Positions 7,879 through 19,629 of a stretch of 64,000 nt of DNA are shown here, in pieces. This stretch comes from Neorhizobium lilium (GTDB taxonomy: Bacteria; Pseudomonadota; Alphaproteobacteria; Rhizobiales; Rhizobiaceae). The stretch spans positions 1 to 64,000 of the forward strand of contig NZ_SBIP01000002.1 of the NCBI RefSeq assembly GCF_004053875.1, read 5' to 3'. The notes beneath the pieces are model-generated. The model did no database searches. It worked only from the letters and a program-made list of their open reading frames with translations, and had not been told where the DNA came from. The stretch's first letter is position 1. Every line of letters starts with the position of its first letter. The position numbers and the translations under genes are program-made.

Positions 7879-10716
7879 CTAATCTGCCGCACCATCGCTC
7901 GGGGTATCGGATTCGCCCAAAGCTGCGCCTGGATCACCAGCTTCGGCACTGATCGCTTCCGGTAGGTCCTCGGTCGCCTCATCATCTTCCGGCTCGCTGA
8001 TCCGCTCGACGGATACGACCTTTTCGTCCTTTGCGGTCGAGAAGATCGTCACGCCCTTGGTCGCGCGGCTGGCGATGCGGATGCCGCTGACCGGTACACG
8101 GATCAGAACGCCTCCGTCGGATACCAGCATGATCTGGTCGTTGGCATCCACCGGGAAAGCCGCGACCAGTTCGCCGATTTCGGCCGTCTTGGATGTATCG
8201 GTTGCCCTGATGCCTTTGCCGCCACGACCGGAGGTGCGGAAATCGTAAGACGAGGACAGCTTGCCGAAACCTTTTTCGGAGACGGTCAGAACGAACTGCT
8301 CGCGGGTCTTGAGGTCGTCATAGCGGTCGTCCGGAAGCTGTCCCTCCTCGGTGACCTCTTCGCCCACCAACGCGATGTCCTCTTCATCGACGCCGGCCGC
8401 ACGCCGTTCGGCAGCCGAACGCTTCAGATAGGCCGCGCGCTGCCATGGTTCGGCGTCCACGTGACCGAGAATTGTCATCGAGATCAGACGGTCTCCGTCG
8501 GCCAACGTTATTCCGCGAACGCCGATCGAATTGCGCCCGGCAAACACGCGGACTTCGTCGACCGGGAAACGGATTGCCTGTCCGAGCGCCGTGGTCAGCA
8601 ACACGTCGTCGCCGGCCACGCCGATATCGAGGTTCGGACCTGTGCAGGTTTCGACGGAGAGGATTTCGTCGCCCTCTTCCTCGAGCTTCATGGCGATCTT
8701 GCCGTTGCGGTTGACTTGCACGAAATCACTGAGCTTGTTTCGGCGTACCGTTCCCCGGGTCGTGGAGAACATGACGTCGAGATTATCCCAGGTGGCTTCG
8801 TCCTCGGGCAGCGGCATGATGGTGGTGATGCGCTCCCCCGCCTCCAGCGGAAGCATGTTGATCAGCGCTTTGCCGCGTGACTGCGGAGTGCCGATCGGCA
8901 GGCGCCAGACCTTTTCCTTGTAGACGATGCCACGCGAGGAGAAGAACAGCACCGGCGTATGCGTATTGGCAACGAACAGGCGCGTGACGAAATCCGCGTC
9001 GCGGGTAGCCATGCCGGAACGGCCCTTGCCGCCGCGCCGCTGGGCCCGGTAGGTGCCGAGCGGCACGCGCTTGATATAACCGAGATGCGAGACCGTCACG
9101 ACCATGTCCTCGCGGGCGATGAGGTCTTCATCGTCCATTTCAAGACCGCCTTCGAGGATCTCGGTGCGGCGCGGCGTAGCGAATTCGTCGCGCACCGACG
9201 TCAATTCGTCCTTGACGATCTGCTGGATACGCACGCGCGACGAGAGGATGTCGAGGTAGTCGCTGATCTCCGCGCCGATCTTGTTCAGTTCGTCGCCGAT
9301 TTCGTCGCGGCCAAGTGCCGTCAGGCGTGCCAGACGCAGTTCGAGGATGGCACGGGCTTGTTCCTCGGAGAGATTGTAGGTTCCGTCGTCGTTGAGCTTG
9401 TGGCGAGGATCGTCGATCAGCCGGATCAGCGGTTCCACATCGTGCGCTGGCCAGCGCCGGGTCATCAGTTGTTCGCGAGCGGTCGCCGGATCGGGAGCGC
9501 GACGGATGAGATTGATGACTTCGTCGATATTGGCAACGGCAATCGCGAGACCAACCAGCACGTGGGCGCGTTCGCGCGCCTTGCGCAGCAGATATTTGGT
9601 ACGGCGGCTGACGACTTCCTCGCGGAAGGACACGAATGCCCGGAGCATGTCGAGCAGCGCCAGCTGTTCCGGCTTGCCACCGTTCAGCGCTACGATATTG
9701 CAGCCGAAGGAGGTCTGTAGCGGCGTGTAGCGGTATAGCTGGTTGAGGATGACGTCGGCATTGGCATCGCGCTTCAGCTCGATCACCACGCGGTAGCCCT
9801 GGCGATCGGATTCGTCGCGCAGGTCGGAAATGCCCTCGATGCGCTTTTCACGCACGAGTTCACCGATCTTCTCGACCATCGCCGCCTTGTTCACCTGATA
9901 GGGAACCTCGGTGATGATGATCTGCTCGCGGTCGCCCCGCATCGCTTCGATACGTGCGCGGCCGCGCATCAGGACCGAACCGCGGCCTGTCTCATAGGCA
10001 GAGCGGATACCTGAACGTCCAAGGATCATAGCGCCGGTCGGGAAATCCGGTCCCGGAATGATCTCCATGAGTTCCGCCAGCTCGATCGCAGGATTGTCCA
10101 CCAGCGCGATGCAGCCGTTGATGACTTCCACCAGATTGTGCGGTGGAATATTGGTGGCCATGCCGACGGCGATGCCGCCTGCACCGTTGACCAGCAGGTT
10201 CGGGAACTTTGCCGGCAATACGACGGGCTCCGACATGGTGCCGTCGTAGTTGTCGCGGAAGTCCACGGTTTCCTTGTCGAGGTCGTCCAGCAGCGCATGC
10301 GCGACCTTCTCCAACCGGCACTCGGTATAACGCTGAGCTGCCGGCGGATCACCGTCGATCGATCCGAAATTGCCCTGACCGTCGATCAGCGGCATGCGTA
10401 GCGACCAGTCCTGCGCCATGCGGGCGAGAGCGTCGTAAATCGCCGAATCGCCGTGAGGATGGTATTTACCCATCACGTCACCGGTAACGCGGGCGCTCTT
10501 GACGTATTTCTTGTTCCAGTCGAGCCCGAGCTCGTTCATCCCGAAGAGGATACGACGGTGGACGGGTTTCAACCCATCTCGGACATCCGGAAGAGCGCGG
10601 CTGACGATGACGCTCATGGCGTAATCGAGATAGGACCGCTGCATCTCTTCCATAATGGAAATGGGTTCGATGCCTGGAGGCAGCTTTCCGCCGCCGGGTG
10701 TGCTTTGCTCAGTCAA
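7879..10716 (-). CDS. gyrA: DNA gyrase subunit A
   Basis: A 945-residue GyrA, the breakage-reunion subunit that introduces negative supercoils with GyrB. The catalytic tyrosine is in [13 protein letters not shown]. The C-terminal beta-pinwheel carries the GyrA box QRRGGKG. The quinolone-determining region reads [17 protein letters not shown], with serine and aspartate at the positions equal to E. coli S83 and D87, i.e. not the usual resistance substitutions. A long acidic tail (many D/E from about residue 880) lengthens it beyond the usual size. It ends at the bidirectional terminator and is divergent from a marC-like gene. Confidence 0.98.
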   Translation of the reverse strand: MTEQSTPGGGKLPPGIEPISIMEEMQRSYLDYAMSVIVSRALPDVRDGLKPVHRRILFGMNELGLDWNKKYVKSARVTGDVMGKYHPHGDSAIYDALARMAQDWSLRMPLIDGQGNFGSIDGDPPAAQRYTECRLEKVAHALLDDLDKETVDFRDNYDGTMSEPVVLPAKFPNLLVNGAGGIAVGMATNIPPHNLVEVINGCIALVDNPAIELAELMEIIPGPDFPTGAMILGRSGIRSAYETGRGSVLMRGRARIEAMRGDREQIIITEVPYQVNKAAMVEKIGELVREKRIEGISDLRDESDRQGYRVVIELKRDANADVILNQLYRYTPLQTSFGCNIVALNGGKPEQLALLDMLRAFVSFREEVVSRRTKYLLRKARERAHVLVGLAIAVANIDEVINLIRRAPDPATAREQLMTRRWPAHDVEPLIRLIDDPRHKLNDDGTYNLSEEQARAILELRLARLTALGRDEIGDELNKIGAEISDYLDILSSRVRIQQIVKDELTSVRDEFATPRRTEILEGGLEMDDEDLIAREDMVVTVSHLGYIKRVPLGTYRAQRRGGKGRSGMATRDADFVTRLFVANTHTPVLFFSSRGIVYKEKVWRLPIGTPQSRGKALINMLPLEAGERITTIMPLPEDEATWDNLDVMFSTTRGTVRRNKLSDFVQVNRNGKIAMKLEEEGDEILSVETCTGPNLDIGVAGDDVLLTTALGQAIRFPVDEVRVFAGRNSIGVRGITLADGDRLISMTILGHVDAEPWQRAAYLKRSAAERRAAGVDEEDIALVGEEVTEEGQLPDDRYDDLKTREQFVLTVSEKGFGKLSSSYDFRTSGRGGKGIRATDTSKTAEIGELVAAFPVDANDQIMLVSDGGVLIRVPVSGIRIASRATKGVTIFSTAKDEKVVSVERISEPEDDEATEDLPEAISAEAGDPGAALGESDTPSDGAAD

Positions 10717-10939
10717 ATCGGATCACGATCTTTGTTCGGAATCAGTCGGATTTTTATAGCGGAAACTGGTTCCGGGTGCCAATTTCCTTGGCGGTTTTGA
10801 ACAACTTTTGCCGCCTCGCCTCGGGCGTCGTAACGATTGAGCCTAATGCAGAAGCAGACAGGGTGCTTTTCTTCGTCCGCAGCCTGTCCTAACAATCCTG
10901 GCAAGCGACCGCAAGCTTTGCGCGCCGACAGGAGATGAT

Positions 10940-11569
10940 ATGGCGACACCCGATATGTTGGTCAATGCTCTGACCACGCTGCTGGTCACCCTGGACCCAC
11001 CAGGTCTGGCGCCGGTCTTCCTGGGGCTTACCATGGGCATGACTTCCGTGCAGCGCCGGGAGGTGGCGGCGCGCGGGTCATTTATCGCCTTCGGCATCCT
11101 TGCCGTCTTCGCGCTGTTCGGCTCCGGCGTGCTCGGGCTTCTCGGCATATCGATCGGCGCGTTTCGGATCGCAGGCGGCTTGCTGCTGTTCTGGATCTCC
11201 TTCGAAATGGTGTTCGAGAAGCGTCAGGAACGCAAGGAGCGGACGTCCAAGGCCGCCATCACGATCGACCATATCCGCAACATCGCCGTCTTTCCCCTCG
11301 CCCTGCCGCTGATCGCCGGCCCCGGGGCCATTTCTGCAACCGTGCTCTTGTCAGGCACCTTCACCAATGCGCTTGACCGCCTGCTGCTGATTGGCGTGAT
11401 CGCGCTGATCATGCTCGGGCTCTACATCACCCTGTTGATAGCGGAGCGTCTGGACCGCTTCCTCGGCGTTACCGGCCGAGCCATCCTGACCCGGCTGCTG
11501 GGGGTCATCCTCGCCGCACTTTCCGTGCAGTTCGTAGTAGACGGCGTACGGTCAGCCTTTGGCTTCTAG
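10940..11569 (+). CDS. MarC family integral membrane protein
   Basis: A 209-residue protein with six predicted transmembrane helices and the MarC/UPF0056 pattern: an early LDPPGLAPVFLGLT (the family's conserved D-P-x-G), ALFGSGVLGLLGISIGAFRIAGGLLLFWISFEM, and PLALPLIAGPGAIS. Despite the name, the E. coli founder is not shown to be an antibiotic pump, so the role is open. AGGAG precedes the ATG. It lies 46 bp upstream of the HPP-CBS membrane gene and may share its transcript. Confidence 0.88.
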   Translation: MATPDMLVNALTTLLVTLDPPGLAPVFLGLTMGMTSVQRREVAARGSFIAFGILAVFALFGSGVLGLLGISIGAFRIAGGLLLFWISFEMVFEKRQERKERTSKAAITIDHIRNIAVFPLALPLIAGPGAISATVLLSGTFTNALDRLLLIGVIALIMLGLYITLLIAERLDRFLGVTGRAILTRLLGVILAALSVQFVVDGVRSAFGF

Positions 11570-11614
11570 ACGGCTTGTGCCCGCCGAAGAGGATCGTGAT
11601 TCGAAAGGTATCTC

Positions 11615-12796
11615 ATGCAGTCTCTGCTGTTACGCCGGCTGTGGCCGGACTCGGGCTCCGTCAGTCTTCGTGAAAGAATACGATCGGGCTCAGGGGCGCT
11701 GGCTGGCATCCTCGTTACCGGTCTTATCGGCGGAGTGGTTGCTCATCATGGAGCCGTTGGCCCTGCCTTGATCGCGCCCATGGGCGCGTCGGCCGTGCTG
11801 CTATTTGCCGTGCCCTCAAGCCCGCTTGCCCAGCCATGGTCCATCCTCTGCGGCAATCTCGTTTCCGCCTTGGTCGGCGTCACCGCTGCCTTGTGGATCA
11901 ACGACCTGTTCCTGGCCTCTGCCATCGCAATCAGTGTCGCTATCCTTGCTATGCTAAGTCTGCGCTGCCTTCACCCTCCGAGCGGAGCAATTGCACTCAC
12001 CGCCGTCTTGGGTGGCCCCGCTGTCCATGATCTAGGCTATTCATTTGCGCTCTGGCCGGTGCTTGGCAATTCGGTTGTATTGCTGGCAGCAGCGATCATC
12101 TTCAACAACCTCACGGGGCGGCCCTATCCCCGAGCGATCAAGCCGACGCCCGCCGATCATGGAACGGCCGACCGGCCGGCAACCCAGCGCCTTGGCTTCA
12201 CCAGCGAAGACCTGGACGACGTTCTCAAAGACTATGACGAGTTCATCGACGTCAAACGGGAAGATCTGGAGGAGATTCTACGGCGAACCGAACTTCGGTC
12301 TTATCGCCATCGCGCCGGTCGCCTCGACTGTGCTGCCGTGATGTCGCGGGATGTAATCGCGGTCGCACCTGGCACATCACTCAACGAAGCATACCACCTG
12401 ATGCGTGCGCATCATATCAAGGCCCTCCCCGTGACCAATGATCAGGCGCAGGTGGTTGGCATCGTGACGCAGACGGATTTCCTGGATAAAGCCGCGTGGG
12501 CGGCCGGACGTCCCACAATTGGGGTGCGGCAACGGCTGCGATTGGCGCAGTCGGGCGCAACAGCGCCGAACGAGACCGTCAAGGACATCATGACGGCGCC
12601 TGTGAAGACCATCGCTCCGGAAGCGTCGCTTTCAGAAGCGATCATCATGTTTGCCGGGCAAGGCCTGCACTATCTGCCCGTGACCCGTAGCAATACAAAG
12701 CTCGCGGGTATCCTGTCGCAGTCGGACGTCTTGGCGGCTATGCTCGCCGATCAAGCCGTATTGGAGGCCGCTACGGACGCGCGCCAACCGGTTTGA
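11615..12796 (+). CDS. HPP family membrane protein with CBS-domain pair
   Basis: A 393-residue protein. Residues about 25-165 form four or more transmembrane helices of the HPP family, with the naming motif LRCLHPPSGAIALTAVLGG and the loop APMGASAVLLFAVPSSPLAQP. A linker of about 60 residues leads to two CBS domains, VMSRDVIAV... and IMTAPVKTI..., which usually bind adenine nucleotides and gate transporters. HPP proteins have been linked to nitrite transport in chloroplasts and cyanobacteria. That role here is only an inference. AAAGG precedes the start. Confidence 0.88.
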   Translation: MQSLLLRRLWPDSGSVSLRERIRSGSGALAGILVTGLIGGVVAHHGAVGPALIAPMGASAVLLFAVPSSPLAQPWSILCGNLVSALVGVTAALWINDLFLASAIAISVAILAMLSLRCLHPPSGAIALTAVLGGPAVHDLGYSFALWPVLGNSVVLLAAAIIFNNLTGRPYPRAIKPTPADHGTADRPATQRLGFTSEDLDDVLKDYDEFIDVKREDLEEILRRTELRSYRHRAGRLDCAAVMSRDVIAVAPGTSLNEAYHLMRAHHIKALPVTNDQAQVVGIVTQTDFLDKAAWAAGRPTIGVRQRLRLAQSGATAPNETVKDIMTAPVKTIAPEASLSEAIIMFAGQGLHYLPVTRSNTKLAGILSQSDVLAAMLADQAVLEAATDARQPV

Positions 12797-12851
12797 TTTC
12801 CTCCGCCCCCCAAAGGATGACGGTCCTGCTCACACGCAGTCGGTGCGACGA

Positions 12852-13412
12852 TCAGAACGGGATGTCGTCGTCGAGATCGCGGGAGAAATTGCCGCCGGAT
12901 GCACCACCCGACGCACCACTTGATGCGCCGCCTGAACGACCGCCCCGGCCGGCTCCACCCGATGCTGGCTGGCGTTCATAATCGCCACCGCCGCCGAAGT
13001 CATCTTCGTTACTGCCGCCACGGCCGCCGCCGAATCCACCCCGCTCGCCGCCACCCTCGCCGCGACCATCCAGCATGGTCAGGGTCGAGTTGAAGCCTTG
13101 CAGCACGATTTCAGTCGAGTATCGGTCGTTACCGCTCTGGTCCTGCCACTTGCGGGTCTGAAGCGCGCCCTCGATGTAGAGCTTGGCGCCCTTCTTGACG
13201 TATTGCTCCACAACCTTGCACAGGCCCTCGTTGAAGACCACGACCGTATGCCACTCGGTCTTTTCGCGGCGCTCCCCGGAGTTCTTGTCGCGCCAGTTTT
13301 CAGACGTGGCGATCCGCAGATTGGCAATCGGACGACCGTCCTGTGTCCGCCGGATTTCCGGATCGGCGCCGACATTGCCCACCAGAATAACCTTGTTCAC
13401 GCTACCAGCCAT
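12852..13412 (-). CDS. ssb: single-stranded DNA-binding protein
   Basis: A 186-residue SSB. An N-terminal OB fold ([18 protein letters not shown] to about residue 110) binds ssDNA. A long Gly/Ser/Ala-rich linker follows, and then the acidic tip DLDDDIPF that recruits repair and replication partners. The ATG at 13412 is chosen over an upstream GTG because the protein then starts MAGSVNKV as in relatives and AAAGGTGAG is well placed. It is divergent from uvrA across 245 bp that contain a LexA box. Confidence 0.97.
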   Translation of the reverse strand: MAGSVNKVILVGNVGADPEIRRTQDGRPIANLRIATSENWRDKNSGERREKTEWHTVVVFNEGLCKVVEQYVKKGAKLYIEGALQTRKWQDQSGNDRYSTEIVLQGFNSTLTMLDGRGEGGGERGGFGGGRGGSNEDDFGGGGDYERQPASGGAGRGGRSGGASSGASGGASGGNFSRDLDDDIPF

Positions 13413-13520
13413 CACTCTCACCTTTGCTCGCCGCGTCCTGCAGCCCTTACACCATCAAACCACATTAACCCATAGGATGGATGAATGGTCGGAGTGCGGT
13501 CTTCAATCCACAGGCAATTT

Positions 13521-13535
13521 GTTCTTTATTTGTTC
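13521..13535. promoter_or_regulatory. LexA (SOS) box between ssb and uvrA
   Basis: Exact GTTC-N7-GTTC, the LexA recognition sequence established for Rhizobium and other alphaproteobacteria. It lies about 120 bp upstream of uvrA and about 110 bp upstream of ssb, so it could control both. A TATAGTG-like -10 element lies just downstream on the uvrA side (about 13548-13554). Confidence 0.85.
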
Positions 13536-13657
13536 TTATCATCTTCTATAGTGGTGTCAACCGAATCGAAGCCGAGAGCGATTGGCTGCGGTTTCGGCTC
13601 GACAGGCGCAGATCAATCCCTACATAAGGGCATTCGATCCTCCCAAAGAGCACAAAG

Positions 13658-16579
13658 ATGAGCGAACTGAAAACCATATCGATCCGTGGTGCGCGCGAGC
13701 ATAACTTGAAGGGCATCGACCTCGATCTGCCGCGCAACTCCCTGATCGTGATGACCGGTTTGTCAGGCTCGGGCAAATCGTCGTTGGCCTTCGACACGAT
13801 CTATGCGGAGGGGCAGCGGCGCTATGTCGAGAGCCTTTCGGCCTATGCCCGCCAGTTCCTCGAAATGATGCAGAAGCCGGACGTGGACCAGATCGACGGG
13901 CTTTCGCCGGCCATCTCGATCGAGCAGAAGACAACGTCGCGCAACCCGCGATCGACGGTTGGCACGGTCACCGAAATCTACGACTACATGCGTCTCCTGT
14001 TCGCACGCGTGGGCGTGCCTTATTCGCCGGCTACCGGGCTGCCGATCGAGAGCCAGACGGTCAGCCAGATGGTGGATCGCGTCCTGGCGTTGGAGGAAGG
14101 CACCCGCCTCTACATCCTCGCGCCGATGATCCGCGGGCGCAAAGGCGAGTACAAGAAGGAACTCGCCGAGCTGATGAAGAAGGGCTTCCAGCGCGTCAAG
14201 GTTGATGGCCAGTTCTACGAAATTGCCGATGCTCCGGTGCTCGACAAGAAATACAAGCACGACATCGACGTGGTTATCGACCGTCTCGTGGTACGCCCGG
14301 ATATCGGGGCGCGGCTGGCGGACAGCCTGGAAACGTCGTTGAAGCTTGCGGACGGTCTTGCAGTCGCAGAGTTCGCGGACAAGCCGCTGCCTGCCAGCGA
14401 GACATCGGCGGGCGGTTCCGCCAACAAATCCTTGAACGAAACCCATGAGCGGGTGCTGTTTTCGGAAAAATTCGCCTGCCCGGTGTCCGGATTCACAATT
14501 CCGGAAATCGAGCCGCGGCTTTTCTCCTTTAACAATCCCTTCGGCGCCTGCCCCACCTGCGACGGCCTCGGCTCCCAGCAGAAGGTGGACGAGAACCTGA
14601 TCGTTCCGGAACCCGCGCGCACCCTACGTGACGGTGCGATCTCGCCCTGGGCAAAATCCAGTTCCCCCTATTACAACCAGACGCTGGAAGGCCTTGGTAA
14701 ACTCTTCGGGTTCAAGCTGTCCAGCCGTTGGAACGAGCTTTCGCAGGAAGCCCAGAAGGCGATTCTTCAGGGCACGGAGGAGAAGGTCGAGTTCCATTAC
14801 GCAGATGGAGCCCGCTCCTACAAGACTGTCAAGAACTTCGAAGGCATCGTGCCGAACCTCGAGCGTCGCTGGAAAGAAACGGATTCGGCTTGGGCGCGCG
14901 AGGAGATCGAACGCTACATGTCGGCCGCACCCTGCCCCGCCTGCAAGGGTTTTCGCCTGAAGCCGGAAGCGCTGGCTGTGAAGATCAACAAGCTTCACAT
15001 CGGCGAAGTCACCCACATGTCCATTCGGGTGGCGCGCGACTGGTTCGAGGGGCTGCCTGAACAGCTGAACGCCAAGCAGAATGAAATCGCGGTGCGGATT
15101 CTGAAAGAGATCCGCGAGCGGCTGCAGTTCCTCAACGATGTGGGCCTCGATTATCTGAGCCTGTCGCGCAACTCGGGCACCTTGTCCGGCGGAGAAAGCC
15201 AGCGTATCCGGCTGGCCTCGCAGATCGGCTCCGGTCTGACTGGCGTGCTCTACGTTCTCGACGAACCGTCGATCGGCCTGCACCAACGGGATAATGCGCG
15301 TCTCCTCGACACGCTGAAACACCTGCGCGACATCGGCAACACGGTGATCGTGGTGGAACATGACGAGGACGCGATCCTCACGGCTGATTACGTCGTGGAT
15401 ATCGGGCCTGCTGCAGGCATCCACGGCGGCACTGTGGTTGCCGAAGGTACGCCGAGCCAGATCATGGCCAACCCTAAATCACTCACCGGCAAATACCTCT
15501 CCGGCGAACTGGGCGTTGCCGTTCCGGCGGAACGTCGCAAGCCGAAAAAGGGCAAGGAGATCAAGGTCGTCGGCGCCCGCGGCAATAACCTGAAAAATGT
15601 GACGGCGGCAGTGCCGCTCGGAGTCTTCACCGCGGTGACCGGCGTCTCGGGCGGCGGCAAGTCGACATTCCTGATCGAAACGCTCTACAAGGCGGCGGCC
15701 CGCAGGGTCATGGGTGCCCGCGAAATCCCGGCCGAGCACGAGCGTATCGACGGGTTCGAGTTCATCGATAAGGTGATCGACATCGACCAGTCGCCGATCG
15801 GCCGCACACCGCGCTCGAACCCAGCCACCTATACCGGCGCCTTCACCCCTATCCGCGACTGGTTCGCCGGGCTGCCGGAGGCCAAGGCGCGTGGTTATCA
15901 GCCGGGACGCTTCTCGTTCAACGTGAAGGGAGGACGCTGCGAAGCCTGCCAGGGCGACGGCGTCATCAAGATCGAGATGCACTTTCTGCCCGACGTCTAT
16001 GTCACCTGCGACGTCTGCCACGGCAAGCGCTACAATCGCGAAACGCTCGACGTGACGTTCAAGAGCAAGTCGATTGCCGACGTGCTAGACATGACTGTCG
16101 AGGAAGGCGTTGAGTTTTTCTCGGCAGTGCCCGCCGTGCGCGACAAGCTCCAATCCCTTTTCGATGTCGGGCTCGGCTATATCAAGGTGGGGCAGCAGGC
16201 CAACACGCTGTCGGGAGGCGAGGCGCAACGCGTCAAGCTGGCCAAGGAGCTATCGAAACGCTCGACCGGCCGCACGCTTTATATCCTCGACGAGCCGACG
16301 ACGGGCCTGCACTTCCATGACGTCGCCAAACTCTTGGAAATGCTGCACGAACTGGTCAACCAGGGCAATTCGGTGGTTGTGATCGAGCATAATCTCGAAG
16401 TCATCAAGACGGCCGACTGGATCATCGACATCGGCCCCGAGGGCGGCACGGGCGGCGGCGAGGTCGTGGCCGTTGGCTCGCCTGAGCAGATCGTCAAGGA
16501 AAAGCGATCCTATACGGGCCATTTCCTGAAGGAACTTCTGGATCGGCGATCGATCAAGAAGGTGGAAGCGGCCGAATAA
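13658..16579 (+). CDS. uvrA: excinuclease ABC subunit UvrA
   Basis: A 973-residue UvrA, the damage sensor of nucleotide excision repair. It has two ABC-type ATPase modules. The first Walker A is GLSGSGKSS (residues 34-42) and the second is GVSGGGKST. Both LSGGE signatures are present. The zinc modules show as [15 protein letters not shown] and the pair CEACQGDG / CDVCHGKRY in the insertion near the C-terminal half. Length and order match the family. It is expected to be SOS-induced through the LexA box upstream. A DUF72 gene follows after 26 bp. Confidence 0.98.
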   Translation: MSELKTISIRGAREHNLKGIDLDLPRNSLIVMTGLSGSGKSSLAFDTIYAEGQRRYVESLSAYARQFLEMMQKPDVDQIDGLSPAISIEQKTTSRNPRSTVGTVTEIYDYMRLLFARVGVPYSPATGLPIESQTVSQMVDRVLALEEGTRLYILAPMIRGRKGEYKKELAELMKKGFQRVKVDGQFYEIADAPVLDKKYKHDIDVVIDRLVVRPDIGARLADSLETSLKLADGLAVAEFADKPLPASETSAGGSANKSLNETHERVLFSEKFACPVSGFTIPEIEPRLFSFNNPFGACPTCDGLGSQQKVDENLIVPEPARTLRDGAISPWAKSSSPYYNQTLEGLGKLFGFKLSSRWNELSQEAQKAILQGTEEKVEFHYADGARSYKTVKNFEGIVPNLERRWKETDSAWAREEIERYMSAAPCPACKGFRLKPEALAVKINKLHIGEVTHMSIRVARDWFEGLPEQLNAKQNEIAVRILKEIRERLQFLNDVGLDYLSLSRNSGTLSGGESQRIRLASQIGSGLTGVLYVLDEPSIGLHQRDNARLLDTLKHLRDIGNTVIVVEHDEDAILTADYVVDIGPAAGIHGGTVVAEGTPSQIMANPKSLTGKYLSGELGVAVPAERRKPKKGKEIKVVGARGNNLKNVTAAVPLGVFTAVTGVSGGGKSTFLIETLYKAAARRVMGAREIPAEHERIDGFEFIDKVIDIDQSPIGRTPRSNPATYTGAFTPIRDWFAGLPEAKARGYQPGRFSFNVKGGRCEACQGDGVIKIEMHFLPDVYVTCDVCHGKRYNRETLDVTFKSKSIADVLDMTVEEGVEFFSAVPAVRDKLQSLFDVGLGYIKVGQQANTLSGGEAQRVKLAKELSKRSTGRTLYILDEPTTGLHFHDVAKLLEMLHELVNQGNSVVVIEHNLEVIKTADWIIDIGPEGGTGGGEVVAVGSPEQIVKEKRSYTGHFLKELLDRRSIKKVEAAE

Positions 16580-16605
16580 GTCAGATCTGACATTTGGGGA
16601 ACGTC

Positions 16606-17418
16606 ATGGGAAACATGGGCAAGATCCGCACCGGGATTGGCGGCTGGACCTTCGAGCCGTGGGAAGGCACCTTCTATCCGGACAAGCTGGCGAAGAAGAA
16701 GCAGCTCGAATATGCCGCGAGCAAGCTCGATGTGATCGAGGTGAACGGCACCTATTACGGCTCGCAGAAGCCGGAGACCTTTGCCAAATGGGCGGCAGAC
16801 GTGCCGGACGGCTTCGTGTTTTCGCTGAAGGCCAGCCGGTACAGCACCAATCGCAAGATTTTGGCTGAGGCCGGCGAATCGGTCGAACGGTTTCTAGGTC
16901 AGGGTCTGACCGAGCTGGGCGACCATCTCGGGCCTATCCTCTGGCAGTTCGCGCCAACCAAGAAGTTCGAGCCTGATGATTTCGAAGCTTTCCTGAAACT
17001 CCTTCCAGCCAAGCAGGATGGGCTGGCGCTGCGGCATGTGGTGGAAGTGCGCCATGACAGCTTCCAGGTGCCGGAGTTCATCGCCCTGCTGTCGAAATAT
17101 CAGGTAGCGGCCGTCTGCGCCGATCATTTCGACTATCCGATGATCCCCGATGTCACCGCCGATTTCGTCTATAGCCGCCTGCAAAAGGGATCTGACAACA
17201 TCAAGACATGTTATGCCGAAGCCGACATGGCGGCCTGGGTTGAAAGGCTGGAGATCTGGGCCAAAGGCAGCATACCGGGAGATCTTCCGCTCATCGACGC
17301 TGAGCACAAACCGGCCAAGCAGCCGCGAGACGTCTTTGCCTTCTTCATTCACGAAGGCAAGGTCAATGCACCGCAGGGCGCCATGGCCATGCGAGATCTG
17401 CTGGACAGCCGTCAGTAG
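16606..17418 (+). CDS. DUF72 (YecE-like) protein
   Basis: A 270-residue TIM-barrel-like protein of the DUF72 family. Signature parts are the early RTGIGGWTFEPWEGTFYP, the strand DVIEVNGTYYG, FSLKASRY and the late FFIHEGK. The biochemical role of the family is not established. The ATG at 16606 has GGGGA five bases upstream; a TTG at 16594 is less likely. The gene sits directly behind uvrA and may be read from it. Its 3' end overlaps convergent nnr by 7 bp. Confidence 0.85.
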   Translation: MGNMGKIRTGIGGWTFEPWEGTFYPDKLAKKKQLEYAASKLDVIEVNGTYYGSQKPETFAKWAADVPDGFVFSLKASRYSTNRKILAEAGESVERFLGQGLTELGDHLGPILWQFAPTKKFEPDDFEAFLKLLPAKQDGLALRHVVEVRHDSFQVPEFIALLSKYQVAAVCADHFDYPMIPDVTADFVYSRLQKGSDNIKTCYAEADMAAWVERLEIWAKGSIPGDLPLIDAEHKPAKQPRDVFAFFIHEGKVNAPQGAMAMRDLLDSRQ

Positions 17419-18881
17419 GCGGCGCGATCGATCAGGACGCCCGCATGGGCGGCAAGGTCTTCGGCCGTCATCCCCTCGCCCGCTGCCTTGGCCGCCTCTC
17501 CATGCAGGTATACGCCGGCAGCGGCGGCCTCAAAGGCCGTCATGCCTTGCGCCAGAAGCGCCCCGATCATGCCTGCCAGCACGTCGCCGGAGCCTGCCGT
17601 TGCCAGCCAGGGCGGTGCGTTGGTGTTGATATAGGCGCACCCATCCGGAGCAGCGATCACGGTATCGGCGCCTTTGTAGACGATGGCCGCATGAGCGCGC
17701 TCAGCCGCCTTTACGGCTTTCTCCGGTTTGCTTAGGGCTTCGTCATCGGCGAGGTCGGGGAAGAGCCGACCGAACTCCCCTTCATGCGGCGTCAGCACAA
17801 GATGCGTGTCGCCGGATGCGAAGGCCTCGAACAATTCGCTTGGATCTTCCCGGAATGAGGTGATGCCATCCGCATCAAGGACGAGTGGCCTGTCCTTGAG
17901 GGCTGTTGCGAAATCCCGCGCCATTTGGCCGACGCCGAAGCCTGGCCCCAGAACAAAGGAGGCGAGCTTTGCGGTTTGCAACCATGCCTGCAGGTCTTCG
18001 AGCGTCTCGACCTCATGCAGCATGACGGCTGTAACCGATCCAGCATTGACTGCCATGGCGTCCGCGGGCGACGCGAGCGTTACCAACCCTGCCCCTCGCC
18101 TCAGTCCCGCCATGGCCGAAAGACGGGCCGCACCCGTCTTGGCTGCAGGACCCGAGAAGACGGCCAGGTGGCCGCGGCGATATTTATGCGCGGCCGCGTC
18201 CGAACGAGGCAAGTGATCCAGCCATAGCGAAGGGTTATTTTCCGAAAGCTTTCCAGCGACCGAGCGGACGATCCGATCAGGGATGCCGATGTCCACCACC
18301 TCGATGTCACCGCAAAGAGACCTTCCGGGAAGCAGCAAATGCCCTGGCTTTCGGGTCATGAAGGTGATCGTTCGAACCGCCTGAAATGCCTCGCCCAAAG
18401 AGATGCCACGCCGGCCGCAGAGACCGGAGGGAAGATCGACGGCCAGCACCGGCGTACCCGCCTCCCGAACCGCGCGGATGACTTTTGCGACGATCTCGGG
18501 AACATCCCGCGTCAAGCCCGCGCCGAACAGGGCATCCACCACCACGTCGCCAGCCCGTGGCTGGTAGCTGTCCAGCGGCTTCACTTCGACCTCCAGGCGG
18601 TGATAGGCCTCGAGCGCGTCTGTCGACTGCGGTTGCCCGCCGAGAGCAAAAATCGCCACGGAGGCGCCTGCATGCAGTAGCGCTTGTGCCGCAACATAGC
18701 CGTCACCGCCATTGTTGCCCGGGCCGCATAGAACCGAAAAGCGAAGAGCTTCCGGAAAGTATTTAAGCGCTGCGGCCGCAACCGCCTGCCCCGCCCTCAG
18801 CATCAGGTCGAAGGAAGGAATACCGGAGGCAGCGGAAGCGGCATCCGCTGCCGCCATCTCCCGCGGCGTCAGAAGGATCAT
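17412..18881 (-). CDS. nnr: bifunctional NAD(P)H-hydrate epimerase / ADP-dependent dehydratase
   Basis: A 489-residue fusion that repairs hydrated NADH and NADPH. The N-terminal YjeF/NnrE epimerase part has VLCGPGNNGGDGYVAAQAL and DALFGAGLTR. The C-terminal NnrD kinase-fold part has LTPHEGEFGRLFPD and the GSGDVLAGMIGALL loop that binds nucleotide. The start at 18881 gives MILLTPREM, the usual beginning; an ATG at 18899 adds six residues and neither has a clear binding site. About 350 bp separate it from divergent glnB. Confidence 0.93.
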   Translation of the reverse strand: MILLTPREMAAADAASAASGIPSFDLMLRAGQAVAAAALKYFPEALRFSVLCGPGNNGGDGYVAAQALLHAGASVAIFALGGQPQSTDALEAYHRLEVEVKPLDSYQPRAGDVVVDALFGAGLTRDVPEIVAKVIRAVREAGTPVLAVDLPSGLCGRRGISLGEAFQAVRTITFMTRKPGHLLLPGRSLCGDIEVVDIGIPDRIVRSVAGKLSENNPSLWLDHLPRSDAAAHKYRRGHLAVFSGPAAKTGAARLSAMAGLRRGAGLVTLASPADAMAVNAGSVTAVMLHEVETLEDLQAWLQTAKLASFVLGPGFGVGQMARDFATALKDRPLVLDADGITSFREDPSELFEAFASGDTHLVLTPHEGEFGRLFPDLADDEALSKPEKAVKAAERAHAAIVYKGADTVIAAPDGCAYINTNAPPWLATAGSGDVLAGMIGALLAQGMTAFEAAAAGVYLHGEAAKAAGEGMTAEDLAAHAGVLIDRAAY

Positions 18882-19058
18882 GCTTGAATTCGTTGTCATC
18901 GATGGATTGAACTCAAAGTTACAGTCAAAGGCAAGGCCACTCCGCAACCGGCCATATGGGCATTATTTCCGCAAATGCCTATTTTTAATACACATCCAAG
19001 GGCGATTGCCGCCATCGTCTTCGACATCTTCGAAGAATCTGCCGCTGAGAAAGCAGGC

Positions 19059-19075
19059 GCACAAATTTTGTCGGC
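19059..19075. promoter_or_regulatory. possible NtrC site upstream of glnB
   Basis: GCAC-N7-GTCG, close to the NtrC consensus GCAC-N7-GTGC (6 of 8 defined bases) and centred about 90 bp before the sigma54-type promoter, the normal distance for an enhancer site. The rest of the 350-bp gap upstream (18882-19058) shows nothing else recognised. Confidence 0.35.
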
Positions 19076-19099
19076 GATCAGGCTGGGCGTCATACATGA

Positions 19100-19570
<471 letters not shown>

Positions 19571-19576
19571 TCGCCC

Positions 19577-19595
19577 CCCGCGCCAACAGCGCGGG
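19577..19595 (+). terminator. weak hairpin between glnB and glnA
   Basis: A 7-bp perfect stem CCCGCGC / GCGCGGG with loop CAACA, followed only by TTCAT. Too weak a T tract for full termination. It may attenuate or protect the transcript so that glnB and glnA are made in different amounts. Confidence 0.4.
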
Positions 19596-19629
19596 TTCAT
19601 CGTCATCTTACACTCGAGGAAAGGTCAAT

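Noticed and set aside
8959..9720. 253-codon plus-strand frame within gyrA
   Set aside because: Antisense shadow of gyrA; no family resemblance.
10717..10939. general-stress (EcfG) promoter between gyrA and marC-like gene
   Set aside because: A GGAAC is present but no matching -10 element at the needed spacing.
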